A DNA stretch of 64,000 nt from Boesenbergia rotunda (GCA_024364735.1 JAGFNQ010002314.1:151520-215519); one strand, 5' to 3'; shown: positions 50,188 to 61,574, counted from the stretch's first letter. The notes: generated by a model not told the origin, from the letters alone. A program made the numbers and translations.

Positions 50188-51089
50188 TGTTGAGGCAATC
50201 GACCCAAGCATGATCGGGAAGATCATGGTTTTAATGTGTGTGCCAATAAGTTTAAGGTTAGGGTGTTGTGTTGTATTTAATATGTGTGATTGAGTTTGTA
50301 GGACTTGGAGAATCACACTTGAAAAACATATCCGAGGGACGAGATCCGAGGGAGGAGAGCTCCAAGGGCAAGTCGGGAAGTGGACTTTAAGGGCACACGT
50401 GAAGGGTGGCATGGAGGCAAGCCAAGGAAGGCTTGTGTGTGCATCCGAGGGACGATAGCCAGAGGAAGAAGACTTCAAAGGGCGAGCCAATAGAGCATAC
50501 CTAAAGGCATACGTGAAGGAGAGTGTTTTGAGGGATTGTAAGTGAGTTTAGAGGCTGGGCAGTCGACTGCCAAAACTCACAGAGAGTTTTCTGCCTCGGA
50601 CCAATCGATTGCCCCAGGGGCAGTCGACTGGTCACCCCCCAAAACTAGCCGTTGGCTGGCATTTATTGTTAGACCAATCGACTGCCCCTGGCAGTCGACT
50701 GGTGCGGGTCTGGATAGCTTGTGAAGTTGTCTTGTTTTCTTATAAAAAGAGGACTTTTCCGCACGTGAACGGTATAATTTTTTACTGTAACGAAGTGCTG
50801 TTCGTGCGACTAGTCTTCAGATCTTCCTCTCGCTCTTCATCGCATTCTGTAAGGAGGAAGAAGACGCTTTTGTAAAGGTTTCTCCACTTTGAAGGAGACT
50901 TTTCATAGTGGAGGTGGAGTACTCGTGTGGATCCTTGGATTAGTCACCCATTCGAGTGGATACTAAGTAAATCCTCGTGTTAGCGTTGTTCTTATTGCTT
51001 TTCATTATATTTTTGTATTGCGCTAACAATTTTGTAGAGAATTCGACAAAGTGTTATTTATCCCCCTAGCAAACGCAAGCGATCTATCA
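50188..51089 (+). repeat. Element A 3' LTR
   Basis: 902 bp. Compared with the 5' LTR it lacks one 20-bp palindrome unit near the first cluster but has an extra 13-bp arm in the second cluster. Several CAGTCGACTG cores read AATCGATT or AATCGACT here. Confidence 0.9.
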
Positions 51090-51094
51090 CCTAG

Positions 51095-51426
51095 TCCCAC
51101 TAAGACTTTTTCCTTGTTAGCATGCAATCTCCCTGATCCACCTAAACTTCATCTAGTTCCACTAGGACTTTTCCCTTGCCAGTGTGTGATCTCCCTGATT
51201 CACCTGAACTTCACCTAGTCCCACTAGGAATTTTTCTTTGCCAAACTTTGATCTCTCCGATCCACCTGGATTTCACCTAGTCCCACTAGGATTTTTCCCA
51301 GTCAAGTTTCCAGTCAATCTTTACCCACTTAACTCACACACAGTTCTTACATCATTATCAAACATCGAAACCCAAGCTCGCTCGAGCCTAGTCAAAAACC
51401 CTAACCTAATGAAGATTGCACCAATA
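51095..51426 (-). repeat. Element D 3' LTR, second part
   Basis: Continues the ~65-bp tandem units ('gatctccctgatccacct', 'tcacctagtcccactagg') interrupted by element A. The minus-strand start reads TATTGGTGCAATC directly after a purine tract AAAAAGTGGAAGAT (51427-51440), the counterpart of the AAAAAGGGGGAGAT|TGTTG junctions in A and C. The full LTR would be about 643 bp. Confidence 0.65.
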
Positions 51427-51932
51427 ATCTTCCACTTTTTAATGTTTGACAATATGTTTGAGTAAGTCAAATCAATATTAGTCTACCATTTCTTCCCCTT
51501 TAACACACATCAAAAATTCTCCTTGAGAGTTCAAAGACTTCCAATGAAATATGTCTTTCGATACCATATGTCCAAAGATATCCAATGAAAGTCTCATATA
51601 TTCCATTATTACACATGCTCAACCTTGAGCATTCATAATGATGAAGATTCCCAATCTTCATCTTCTCTTTTACCCAAAAAAATTAAAACACATGCTTTTA
51701 AGGAAGACCTCCCCTCAAAACATGTTTTAAACCTTTATCATTGCACCAATAATGATTTTTCAGTTCCTAAACCTTTAGGAAGTCTCAACTTAAGGTTATG
51801 AGATCTAAAATTTAAAACATGAATAAAACCTCTTCTTAACCCTATATTTTTCACCAAAATCATCTCCCTTTGATTTCACAATGAAATTTACCCAAATATA
51901 CTTATAAAGTATTTCAAAGGGTTAGAGATTAT
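51427..51932 (-). mobile_element. Element D internal 3' region, first part
   Basis: Minus-oriented Sirevirus-like internal DNA next to the polypurine tract. A TTAAAGGGGAAG-like purine tract lies on the minus strand near 51503-51514. No coding motif is readable. Element C (TSD attat) splits it at 51932. Confidence 0.55.
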
Positions 51933-53383
51933 TGTTGGTGCAGGAAGCACCATATCGAACCTTGTTTTGATATTGGCAAAGGATTCAAAGTTAAGTTTAT
52001 TTGTGATCTAACAATGTTCACTAAGTGTGCAGGAAAAGTCCTAGCGAAGGGCTGCTAGGCACCTGGCGAAGGGCTGCCAGGAAACAAAGTCCTAGCAAAG
52101 GGCTGCTAGGCACCTGGCGAAGGGCTGCCAGGAAACAAAGCCCTAGCGAAGGGCTGCTAGGCACCTGGCGAAGGGCTGCCAGGAAACAAAGTCCTAGCGA
52201 AGGGCTGCTAGGCACCTGGCGAAGGGCTGCCAGGAAACAAAGCCTAGCGAAGGACTGCTAGGCACTGGCGAAGGGCTACCAGGAAACAAAGCCCTAGCGA
52301 AGGATAGCTAGGCACCGGGCGAAGGGCAGCTCGGCATCCAAGACCTGACAAAGGACCGTCAGGCAAAAGTCCAACCAAAGGAACGGTTGGCATCAGGTAA
52401 ATTCTCCCGAGAGGAGTAGGTGAGGACGCGTTCCCCGTCGAGGGAACAGTAGGCGTCGGTTCGACCTAGGGCTCCATTTTAGAGGCCCAAAGTCAGAACC
52501 AAGACAGCTAAGGCTGTATAATCTAATACTTTGTTGTTTTATTATGTTTTGGACTAACCCTGGATGCAGGACCGAAGGAACGTGTGTCTGCAGCTCAGAA
52601 AGCCTTAAAGGAATGAGGCTACAGCTGACCAGGGCGCCCGGAGTGTCCCGGGCGCCCCCAAGGCAAACACAAAACACAAGACAGCAAGATGGGCTTCGAC
52701 AGTTCAACTCCCGGGCCCCCCCGTGCTCCCGGGCGCCCCCGCTGCTCCCGGGCGCCCCCAGCACTCCGGGCGCCCCCATGCGCAAGCGTCGAAGATCAAC
52801 CCAGCGAAGCCGAGAGATAAGATTTGACCCGGTCAATCCGGGCGCTCCGAGCGCTCCGGGCGCCCCGGTCAAAGCGGATCTCGAAGATAAAGGGATCAGA
52901 CGCTGACCGAGATTGAACCGGATCGAAGGACACGTGGGGGGCGCCCCCAACGTCCCGGGCGCCCCCAGGCCCTATATAAAGGGCCCTCGACCAAGGCTTC
53001 AGAGAATCAATTCTCTCGACGTTTCTACGCTCTTCTGCTCACACGCTGCGCCCCGGAATCCCTCCAATTCAAGCCGACGACGTCCCGCTGCTCTGAAAAA
53101 GTTGAACCACCTCGGACGTCGGTAAAAGAGCTATTTAAAAGTTTACTGTACTTAATTCTGTAATCCTTTGTAAACTATTTTGCGCCTAATATAGAATTGC
53201 CCAAAGTAAACGGTCAACGACCGTGGGCCTTGGAGTAGGAGTCGACCCAGGCTCCGAACCAAGTAAAAACGACTGCGTCTCTGTGTTGTTTTTCTTTTTA
53301 TTTCCGCTGTGCACTTGCTCTTAATTTTCCGAAAAACGAATACCGATATTCACCCCCCCTCGATCGGTTCTATCGATCCAACA
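51933..53383 (+). repeat. Element C 5' LTR
   Basis: 1451 bp. In order: a 51-bp minisatellite (52038-52340), a GGGCGCCC palindrome array (about 52634-52967), TATA box CCTATATAAAGGGCC at 52971-52985, and the terminal C-run. The GC-rich array contrasts strongly with the AT-rich internal region. Confidence 0.92.
52038..52340 (+). repeat. 51-bp minisatellite in the element C 5' LTR
   Basis: Six units, each built from two related halves ('ctagcgaagggctgctagg' and 'ctggcgaagggctgccagg'), so each half is itself an imperfect inverted repeat (CTAGC..GCTAG, CTGGC..GCCAG). The last two units are shorter and diverged. Because 51 is a multiple of 3 and the unit lacks stops, it is open in frames on both strands; this is not coding evidence. 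Confidence 0.92.
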
Positions 53384-53941
53384 AGTGGTATCAGAGCGGG
53401 GAAGCTCAAATTTGGTGCAACCACCAATTTGAGAGTATTTTCGGATTTTACGAAATAATTTTAATTTTTTTTATCTTTTTCGTTGATTGAGGTTGGTGCA
53501 ACACCACTCAATCTCGTTCGCTTTTTTATTTCATATAAATAATATCTGTAGGTGTATTGAGGTTGGTGCAACGCCTTTTTCAATTTTGAATGGTCATTTT
53601 TTTTCCTATAAGTCAGAATTAATAAAACGATCAATTTCTAAAAATTTGTCATAAACTTTTTTATTATTATTTTAATATTTTTCTCGAAATTCGTGCTACC
53701 TTAATTCGAGCAATTTTTTTTAACATTAAAATTTTAATTTTTCATCATTAATCAGAATTGACAAAATTAATATTTTCAAAAATTTGTCATAATTTAAAAA
53801 AAAATTATTTTATTATTATTTTACCTCGAAATTCGTGCAAACTCCTTTTTGAGCTAGTTTTTTTTCTCTCACGCACTACTAATCCAAGACCAAGTCTTGG
53901 TACATTTCTGTTATTTCCTTTGTGTGCAAGGATCATTGTTA

Positions 53942-55060
53942 ATGGCCAATCAAGAATGGAATAGCATTCGTCCACCGCTCTTCTCTGGCGAAAATTTCAA
54001 CTCCTGGAGAAGTCAAATGGAATCCCACCTGAAGGCTAATCTAGATTTATGGTCGATAATCTAAACGGGGTTCAGATTCCCCACGGAAGATGGAACATCG
54101 ATCGCTTGGGACAAATTGGACGAACCAACTCTAAGGAAGATCGAGACTGATGCTAAGGCAACAGTAATCATATAATGCGGTCTAACCAACGAACAACTTG
54201 AACTAGTAGGTTCATGCAGATGTGCTAGAGAAATCTGGGAAAAACTAATTGACCTTCACCAAGAGATCTCAGATGAAGAAGAAGATCAGGTAAGTTATCT
54301 TGCCCTTTCGGTCCAAGCACAAACAGTCGAGTCAGAGTCTGAACCCGAAGTCGAACCAGAATCAGACGACAAATTGACTGAGACGGTAACCGATTTTGAA
54401 TTCTTTTTAAAATTTGAATTAAATAATCTAACAGATACTGTAATGGTCGAGGAAGGTGTAAATTCTTTTGCAGGGAAAAATCTCAAAGAACCACCAAAGA
54501 AGGAGCTTCAACTAGTACCCGAGTCCGACTCAGACACAGAATCAGAAGATGAGCCTAGATCCGAGGCAGCAAGAATCAAGGGGGAGATTCCCAATAAGGA
54601 ACCAAAAGGTAAAAGTGTAAAATCAGATTTTAAAAATCATGTAATTTGTTACACAAGCAGGGAGAGAGGGCACTACCAAAGTGAGTGTCCTACTCGTAAA
54701 ATTCAAACGACACCACCAATGGCGACAAAGGAACCAGTTCCAAAAGCACGAAAGGACAAAAGTCGCATCCAATGCTTCAAGTGCCAGGAGTTCGGGCATT
54801 ACCAACGTGAATGCACAGATAAAAGAGCTACCAAGAATGCCGGACAAACGATCGACAAAGGTAAATTTACAGTATTTGAAAATCCGTTATTTACCTTGAA
54901 TAATGTGATTGATTCATGTAACTTAATTAAAGCAAACTTCAGAAAATTGAAACAAGAAAATGAAACCCTAAAAAATAAGGTCAATAAGTTAGAAAATTTA
55001 ATTCATAATCTTGCTGATTTCGAAAATCCGGAGTATTACTCCAATTGTGACCTTACTTAG
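53942..55060 (+). pseudogene. Element C gag, internally shortened, with two nonsense codons
   Basis: One frame from ATG 53942 to TAG 55058-55060 (373 codons), broken by TAA at 54062 and 54173. The N-terminus (NSIRPPLFSGENFNSW) is copia gag. After REIWEKLIDLHQ the sequence jumps to an acidic region, so the middle of a normal gag appears deleted. Two zinc knuckles follow: the first (from 54647) is CX2S, having lost its second Cys; the second (from 54773, CFKCQEFGHYQREC) is intact. A coiled coil ends it. The long open tail after 54173 may still be translated from an internal start. Confidence 0.8.
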
Positions 55061-57942
55061 ACAATTGCTTGTTTTAATTGTATGTTGTTTTTATTTTAGT
55101 TATTTTTTTAATTAAGATTGGTTAGTTTAAGGACTAAAATGATTTAATTGAAGTTTGAATAACATAGTATTGGGTGGAGGTGAGATGATAGTACGTTAGG
55201 GAAGCCATTTTGGCAGAACTAGCCGAAGCTACCGATCCAAAATCCAAACTAGTTAGACCAGAATTTATCAAAAAGTGATTTTGAAGATGAAATTTCACTA
55301 AAAGGCTTTGTCTAGGAAAGGGTTGATGATCCAATAAGGCTACGGCCATAGAAGGCCTAGTGCCTCGCCAAGACCTGGAAGCCAATTTTTGAAATTCAAA
55401 TTCAAGTTACTTCTTGTCAAATTCAAATCTAACTCAAATTTCAATTAATCCTAGACACAACTACTTTTTCAAAATAAAGTTAACATTCATTAAAATAGTT
55501 TTCAAAGTTAATTCAATTTTTCAAAATTAATCATAACCTTTTCAAATTAAATCTTTCTATTAAAATATTTATCTCACAAAACCCATAAGGTTAACATGTT
55601 TGATCACGTAGAACTGGGTGAGATATCTAGGACATAAAAGAGTATGTCACTATCCTTCTAAATAAAACACAAAGTGCTTTCAAAAGTTATTGAAAATTAT
55701 CTCTAGTTTTCAAATTAACTCTGTTTACTGTACCCTACCGTTTCAACTCTAACACTTTTTTCAAAATATTGAATTTCATGTTAAATATCATAATAGACTT
55801 GCTTTAAAGAGAATCTAGGGCTTGTTTGATTCAGTCATTCATTGGTCAAACATAGTCAACATAGTCAAACCCTAGTCAACAAAGTCAAACCTGGTCCACA
55901 TTGAAGTCCCTTAAGGTACTTAGATAAAGTCAGACAGTGTCAGATACAGGGGGTTTTTTTTGTTTCTTTTTTCGAAAAATTCAGATTTTTTCAAAAACCT
56001 TATGCTCTAAAACTCACTATCATCTCAAAATAAGGTTTTCAAAAATTTGATTCAAAAACCCTCGTATATTACTATCTCTTTGAAAAATTATCATCATTTC
56101 AAAATAATTTTCGAAAACTATGCTATCATTCCAAGTTGTGTTTTCAAAAATTATCTTCTTAAAAATTATCATACTTCAAAGTTATTCTTTTGATTTTGGT
56201 AAACCCTAAAGACACAGAGGAAGGTCCACTACATAATCTACTAGGACTCCTAGGATGTGTCAAATTTAGGGGGAGGCTGAATCAAAAGAAGAATTTCTGA
56301 AAAGTTTTTATTAATAATTATCTGTTTTGAAATTATTTAATAACATATTTTCATGAACTATATCTTCAAAATCCTTGCTGAAAATATAAGTCTTTCAAAA
56401 TGCTATTATTGTTGTGGCTTATGAAATTATTTTTGAAATAATATTTACTTGGGTTGGAGAATTTTCATGACACTTAGGAAAATGTCCTTGTAGTCAACAA
56501 GGCTTCCTAGGATTGTGTCAGACAGGAAAAGAAACCTAGTCAAGTAAAATATTATATTTTTCAAAGTCTAATACGTTTCAAAAATTACTTATATTTTTTT
56601 AAAGTCTAATACGTTACAAAAATTACTCATATTTTTTAAAGTCTAACACTTTTCTAAAAGTACTTATGTGTTTCAAATCATAATTTATCTCAAAAGTACT
56701 TGAAAAATCTTTTCTAAATTTTTTAAAGAAATTTTTTTTCTTACAAAATATCTTTCAGAACCTCACAATACTCTTTAAAATGAATTTAATCTAGAAATTT
56801 AAGCTTTTTGCTATGCTTTCGAGAATTATACTAAGTATGTTTTCAAAACTCATAGCCTCTGATACACAAACTTTCTTCTTAAACTTTTTCCTTTTTAAAG
56901 AAACTTTATTGAAAACTTCGAGTTGTTCTTAACTAAGAATTTCCTTTGTGATACTCAGATGTTTTTCAAAATATCTTTTTCAAAACTGAACTTAGAAATG
57001 GTCTAAAACAGAAGGAGAAGAATTTCACATTAAGGGGGAGAGAAAGGAAATTTTGCTTAATTTTTTTAAAGTGCTTCAAAAATTTCTAAGCATTTCTAAG
57101 TATTTCAAAATTTCTTAAGTACATGTTTTTTTTCTTAAGTAAAATTCTTCTTCTCAGTAAACAAAATTTGTCTGAGCAAAAACTAGTTGAAAATTTTGGC
57201 AAATGTTTCTAAGTAGAGTTTTTTTTGGTAAAAAAAAAAACTTGTCTAGAAATTTCTTAAAATTTTTTTATTTTTCAAAATGCACATAGTGTTTCTAAGC
57301 AAATTTTTCTAAGTGTGCAATTTTTTAAAACAAATTTTTCCTAATTCTCTAAGTTGAATTTTTTTTGGAAATTTGGCTTCAAAATTTTGCATAAAAATTC
57401 TTGTTGCAAAGCCTTGTAAGTATAAGTTGTTTAACAAACTTTAGGCTTGGAAAACTTTTCAAAATGGAAAATTTTCCAAGTATAATAATTTTTAAAGGCT
57501 TTTACTCTATCTTTTGAAAAACATTTTGTCAAAAACTTAGAAGTCTTTCAAAATACTTTTCAAACCATCTATTACGTTGAACATCATTTTTTTTAATTAT
57601 GAAATCCATTACATAAAGTTTTTCTTAAAAACTATGTTTTTAAACTCCTTTACTTAAATCTATTTTGGTAAAACTCAAAACTCCCTATTAGACACCTTGT
57701 TCACCCATGTTTGTTTTTGATATATGTCAAAGGGGGAGAAAAGGTCAAAGTTAAGTGTTAAGATAAGTAGTTTATGACACAATTATTCAGGGGAGTATGA
57801 GAAAATTTTTTCTGTTCAAATTACATTGGTTTTAGACTTTTAAGAATTGCTATGTTTCATTGGTCTTAAACATTCGTGCTTAAACCGTTATAATTTTTAC
57901 TTAACTTTGAATTGTGTTGCCATAAATCAAAAAGGGGGAGAT
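55061..57942 (+). other. Element C non-coding internal region
   Basis: About 2.9 kb, AT-rich, with no pol domain. A ~41-bp tandem repeat ('aaagtctaatacgtt.caaaa') lies at about 56562-56670 in three copies. Purine tracts resembling the polypurine tract recur at about 57030 and 57729, and the main tract is at 57929-57942. Confidence 0.75.
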
Positions 57943-59481
57943 TGTTGGTGCAGGAAGCACCATATCGAACCTTGTTTTGATATTGGCAAAGGATTCAAAG
58001 TTAAGTTTATTTGTGATCTAACAATGTTCACTAAGTGTGCAGGAAAAGTCCTAGCGAAGGGCTGCTAGGCACCTGGCGAAGGGCTGCCAGGAAACAAAGT
58101 CCTAGCGAAGGGCTGCTAGGCACCTGGCGAAGGGCTGCCAGGAAAGAAAGCCCTAGCGAAGGGCTGCTAGGCACCTGGCGAAGGGCTGCCAGGAAACAAA
58201 GTCCTAGCGAAGGGCTGCTAGGCACCTGGCGAAGGGCTGCCAGGAAACAAAGTCCTAGCGAAGGGCTGCTAGGCACCTGGCGAAGGGCTGCCAGGAAACA
58301 AAGCCCTAGCGAAGGACTGCTAGGCACTGGCGAAGGGCTGCCAGGAAACAAAGCCCTAGTGAAGGATAGCTAGGCACCGGGCGAAGGGCAGCTCGACATC
58401 CAAGACCTAACAAAGGACCGTCAGGCAAAAGTCCAACCAAAGGAACGGTTGGCATCAGGTAAATTCTCCCGAGAGGAGTAGGTGAGGACGCGTTCCCCGT
58501 CGAGGGAACAGTAGGCGTCGGTTCGACCTAGGGCTCCATTTTGGAGGCCCAAAGTCAGAACCAAGACAGCTAAGGCTGTATAATCTAATACTTTGTTGTT
58601 TTATTGTGTTTTGGACTAACCCTGGATGCAGGACCGAAGGAACGTGTGTCTGCAGCTCAGAAAGCCTCAAAGAAATGAGGCTACAGCTGACCAGGGCGCC
58701 CGGAGTGTAACGGGCGCCCCCAAGGCAAACACAAAACACAAGACAGTAAGATGGGCTTCGACAGTTCAACTCCCGGGCGCCCCCGTGCTCCCGGGCGCCC
58801 CCGCTGCTCCCGGGCGCCCCCGCTGCTCCCGGGCGCCCCCAGCACTCCAGGCGCCCCATGCGCAAGCGTCGAAGATCAACCCAGCGAAGCCGAGAGATAA
58901 GATTTGACCCGGTCAATCCGGGCGTCCCGAGCGCTCCGGGCGCCCCGAGCTCTCCGGGCGCCCCGGTCAAAGCGGATCCCGAAGATAAAGGGATCAGACG
59001 CTGACCGAGATTGAACCGGATCGAAGGACACGTGGGGGGCGCCCCCAACGTCCCGGGCGCCCCCAGGCCCTATATAAAGGGCCCTCGACCAAGGCTTCAG
59101 AGAATCAATTCTCTCGACGCTTCTACGCTCTTCTGCTCACACGCTGCGCCCCGGAATCCCTCCAACTCGAGCCGACGACATCCCGCTGATCCGAAAAAGT
59201 TGAACCACCTCGGACGTCGGTAAAAGAGCTATTTAAAAGTTTACTGTACTTAATTCTATAATCCTTTGTAAACTATTTTGCGCCTAATATAGAATTGCCC
59301 AAAGTAAACGGTCAACGACCGTGGGCCTTGGAGTAGGAGTCGACCCAGGCTCCGAACCAAGTAAAAACGACCGCGTCTCTGTGTTGTTTTTCTTTTTATT
59401 TCCGCTGTGCACTTGCTCTTAATTTTCCGAAAAACGAATACCGATATTCACCCCCCCTCTATCGGTTCTATCGATCCAACA
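57943..59481 (+). repeat. Element C 3' LTR
   Basis: 1539 bp. It is 88 bp longer than the 5' LTR: one extra 51-bp minisatellite unit, one extra 19-bp and one extra 18-bp unit in the GGGCGCCC array, which together equal 88. Otherwise very similar to the 5' copy. TATA box at about 59069-59083. Confidence 0.92.
58048..58395 (+). repeat. 51-bp minisatellite in the element C 3' LTR
   Basis: Seven units at 58048, 58099, 58150, 58201, 58252, 58303 and 58353, against six in the 5' LTR. The last two are the same diverged units as in the 5' copy, so the extra unit arose among the first five. Confidence 0.92.
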
Positions 59482-59486
59482 ATTAT

Positions 59487-60235
59487 TAGGTTACTCAAAA
59501 TTAGGTTAAAGGACTGAAATCAGACAATTTCAGTTGTACCAATCGATTGGTGGTGGGTCCCAATCGATTAAACAGAGCCGTAATTGATCACCTGATCGAT
59601 TATGACTACTCTTAAATGATCAACGGATTGATTACGCGAGCTTCTGGGCTCGCAGAAAATCTTCACCAATCAATTGCTTAATCGATTGATGTATGTATGC
59701 CTTAATCGATCACCTGATCAATTGGGAGTTTCCGTTTTCTAAAAATAATTTCAGACCGAATTTCAGAAACTTCTAAATAATTCTACAAAATTCTAAAATT
59801 CATGAAATTTTATGTAGACATTATTTATAACATATACTATCATGAAAAAAATAATTTTCTATGAAAATAACTTACATTTTAAATGTTTGATACAAAATTG
59901 GAAACCATTGAAATACTTTAATGTTTCACTCTATTTTGTATCCAATTCCTCAATGATAAGTGCTATCAAAAGATAGTTTTTACTAAGATTTTCCAAAATA
60001 GTTTTGAAATGATTTTCAAAGATAATTTCTAACCATATTCTTTGGGCTAAATGCACATGACTTGTACATTAGCTTTCCCAATAATTGGAGTTCACTTAAA
60101 TTCTTATTTTGGATAAAATTAAAACTCAATAAAATGCACTTAATCAACACCTTGAGTTTTATTCATCAACCTAACATCTCACTTATATCTAATATGTATC
60201 CAAATACATACAAGTCAACTTATGATTTTTGAGAG
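59487..60235 (-). mobile_element. Element D internal 3' region, second part
   Basis: Continues from 51932 after removal of C and one attat. It carries a cluster of AATCGATT-type palindromes at about 59539-59740. On the minus strand the order near 59900-60000 ('gttgatac'-like, 'ttggatacaaaat') recalls the 3' internal regions of A and B. The left limit of the element is not visible, and no pol is readable. Confidence 0.5.
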
Positions 60236-61574
60236 ATGTGAAATGTTAGTAGGAGCCCTAGAGTCAATTATGTGATGATTGATTAGAGACTTTTTTTATC
60301 ATATTCTATCATTAATAAAGACATGTTTGGTTATTATACTTTATATTTGTGTCAAATTACTAAGTATAATAATGTCCTTAGCTAGTAGGTTCTTATCTAT
60401 ATTATATCGATTGGTTGAATCGATAGTGAGATGATGTAGAGAATACTATACTAAACCATTCTTAGTCAAGCATTAATATTCAAGGACAATATTAATGCAT
60501 GGAGACTAGCATGTAGGTCAATTAATGAATTGAGCTCACAAGTCATGGATATATAATATCAAGTTGATACATGAGTATACATTAGAGAATGTGTACTGAA
60601 TTGACCCGCCATGAGAAAGTTTCATAGATTATCATATGAGTGTCATAAACTTTCTCATGTGACTATTAGTATGAATAGTCCTTAGACCTGAAGTCACTAC
60701 GTTTCCCTATATAAGGAGTTATGTACTTTGGTATCATCAAATGTCACCCGTAACAGGGTGGACTATAAAGGTGATTGATAGGTACCCAATTGCTAGTGTC
60801 ACGATGAGCACTCAAATTTAGATATTTATAAAACTGAAAACCCTTTGGCTAACAAAGTAGAAATGTAGTAGAGGGGCCTCAGGTCGTATTTTTCCAAGGA
60901 CTAGTTAAATGAATGTTTAACTCGAGCTTGCAGCTTTATTTGTCATTTGATGTTTTGGGTTTTCTAGATAAAATGGGGGTTTTTGGCAATAAGGAATGAC
61001 AATATGAAATAGACTAGAAGGAACTCAACAAAAGCATGTAATGAACTAGGAAATTGCGGAAACTAAACTTAACCTAATTGACAATTGAACAAGTAAATTC
61101 AAATGATGCAATTGAAACTTAAAGAACTAATTGCAGGGAAAATTAATTGCAAGATAATAAAAACTAAATTGAAACATGGAATGAAGCAAAGCTTAAGAAC
61201 TTAACTTGAAGTGAAGATTGGGACAATCTAAAGCAACTTGAAGAAATACATGTTTGAAACCAAAATAGTCCTAATTAGAACATCAAATGAGTTTATCAAC
61301 AAGATTTCCCTTTGTCGTCACCCAAAGGTCTAGTTAAGAACCCCCTAACTCAAAAATCAATGAAGACAAACTCCCTGGTTCAGCTGCTGTGAATTTGCCT
61401 CCCTGATCGGTCAGCCGATCGATCAGGAACTATACTGATCGGACTGGAGACCGATTAGTAGACCCTCTGTCCGATCGCCAGCACCGATCAATGACTGAAA
61501 AACTCCGCAATCGAGCCTCAGCTTGATACGTCCGAGTGTCAATCTCGCTCAGATACCTTCAGGAACCTCCGGAG
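60236..61574. repeat. Unassigned repetitive DNA, LTR-like
   Basis: 60236-60830 has the character of an LTR: a TATA-like CCCTATATAAGGAG near 60711, and a 13-bp inverted repeat (CATGAGAAAGTTT at 60610, its complement ending at 60659). 61020-61570 is anonymous, with a cluster of CCGATCG/GATCGG palindromes near 61405-61500. Neither part has coding sequence or defined ends. Confidence 0.4.

Larger units (their letters stand above)
36989..51089 (+). mobile_element. LTR retrotransposon A, Ty1-copia, Sirevirus-like, with nested element B
   Basis: Two LTRs (36989-37901 and 50188-51089) begin TGTTGAGGCAATCGACCC and end GATCTATCA. A 5-bp target duplication, cctag, flanks the element at 36984-36988 and 51090-51094. 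The primer site follows the 5' LTR at 37903 (TTGGTATCAAGCC, close to the initiator-Met tRNA complement but lacking one base). The polypurine tract AAAAAGGGGGAGAT is at 50174-50187, and a second AAAGGGGGAGAA lies 215 bases upstream at 49959. Without B the element is about 7.2 kb. Its gag and pol are broken by stops and frameshifts, so it cannot move by itself. Confidence 0.93.
51933..59481 (+). mobile_element. Non-autonomous LTR retrotransposon C (gag only), Sirevirus-like
   Basis: LTRs 51933-53383 and 57943-59481 begin TGTTGGTGCAGGAAGC and end TCTATCGATCCAACA. The 5-bp duplication attat lies at 51928-51932 and 59482-59486. The primer site TGGTATCAGAGC at 53386 is an exact initiator-Met match. 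The polypurine tract AAAAAGGGGGAGAT at 57929-57942 has a second tract AAAGGGGGAGAA at 57729. The internal 4.56 kb contains a shortened gag and about 2.9 kb of AT-rich non-coding DNA. No pol motif is present in any frame. Confidence 0.93.

Noticed and set aside
52038..52340. CRISPR-like regular repeats
   Set aside because: Units are directly adjacent with no unique spacers, inside a plant LTR. A minisatellite.
52393..52950. Gly/Ala/Pro-rich open frames around 52.4-52.95 kb and 58.45-59.05 kb
   Set aside because: They are by-products of the GC-rich GGGCGCCC palindrome array in the C LTR, present on both strands.
58031..58373. Long open frames on both strands across the 51-bp repeats (repeating SPSEGLLGTWRRAARKQ-type peptide)
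   Set aside because: They follow from a stop-free unit whose length is a multiple of three, lie inside an LTR on both strands, and vary with copy number. Not coding.
61540..61574. A GGTATCTGAGC-like sequence on the minus strand near LTR E as a primer binding site
   Set aside because: It lies about 20 bases from the LTR edge instead of adjoining it, and the match to the initiator tRNA complement is imperfect.
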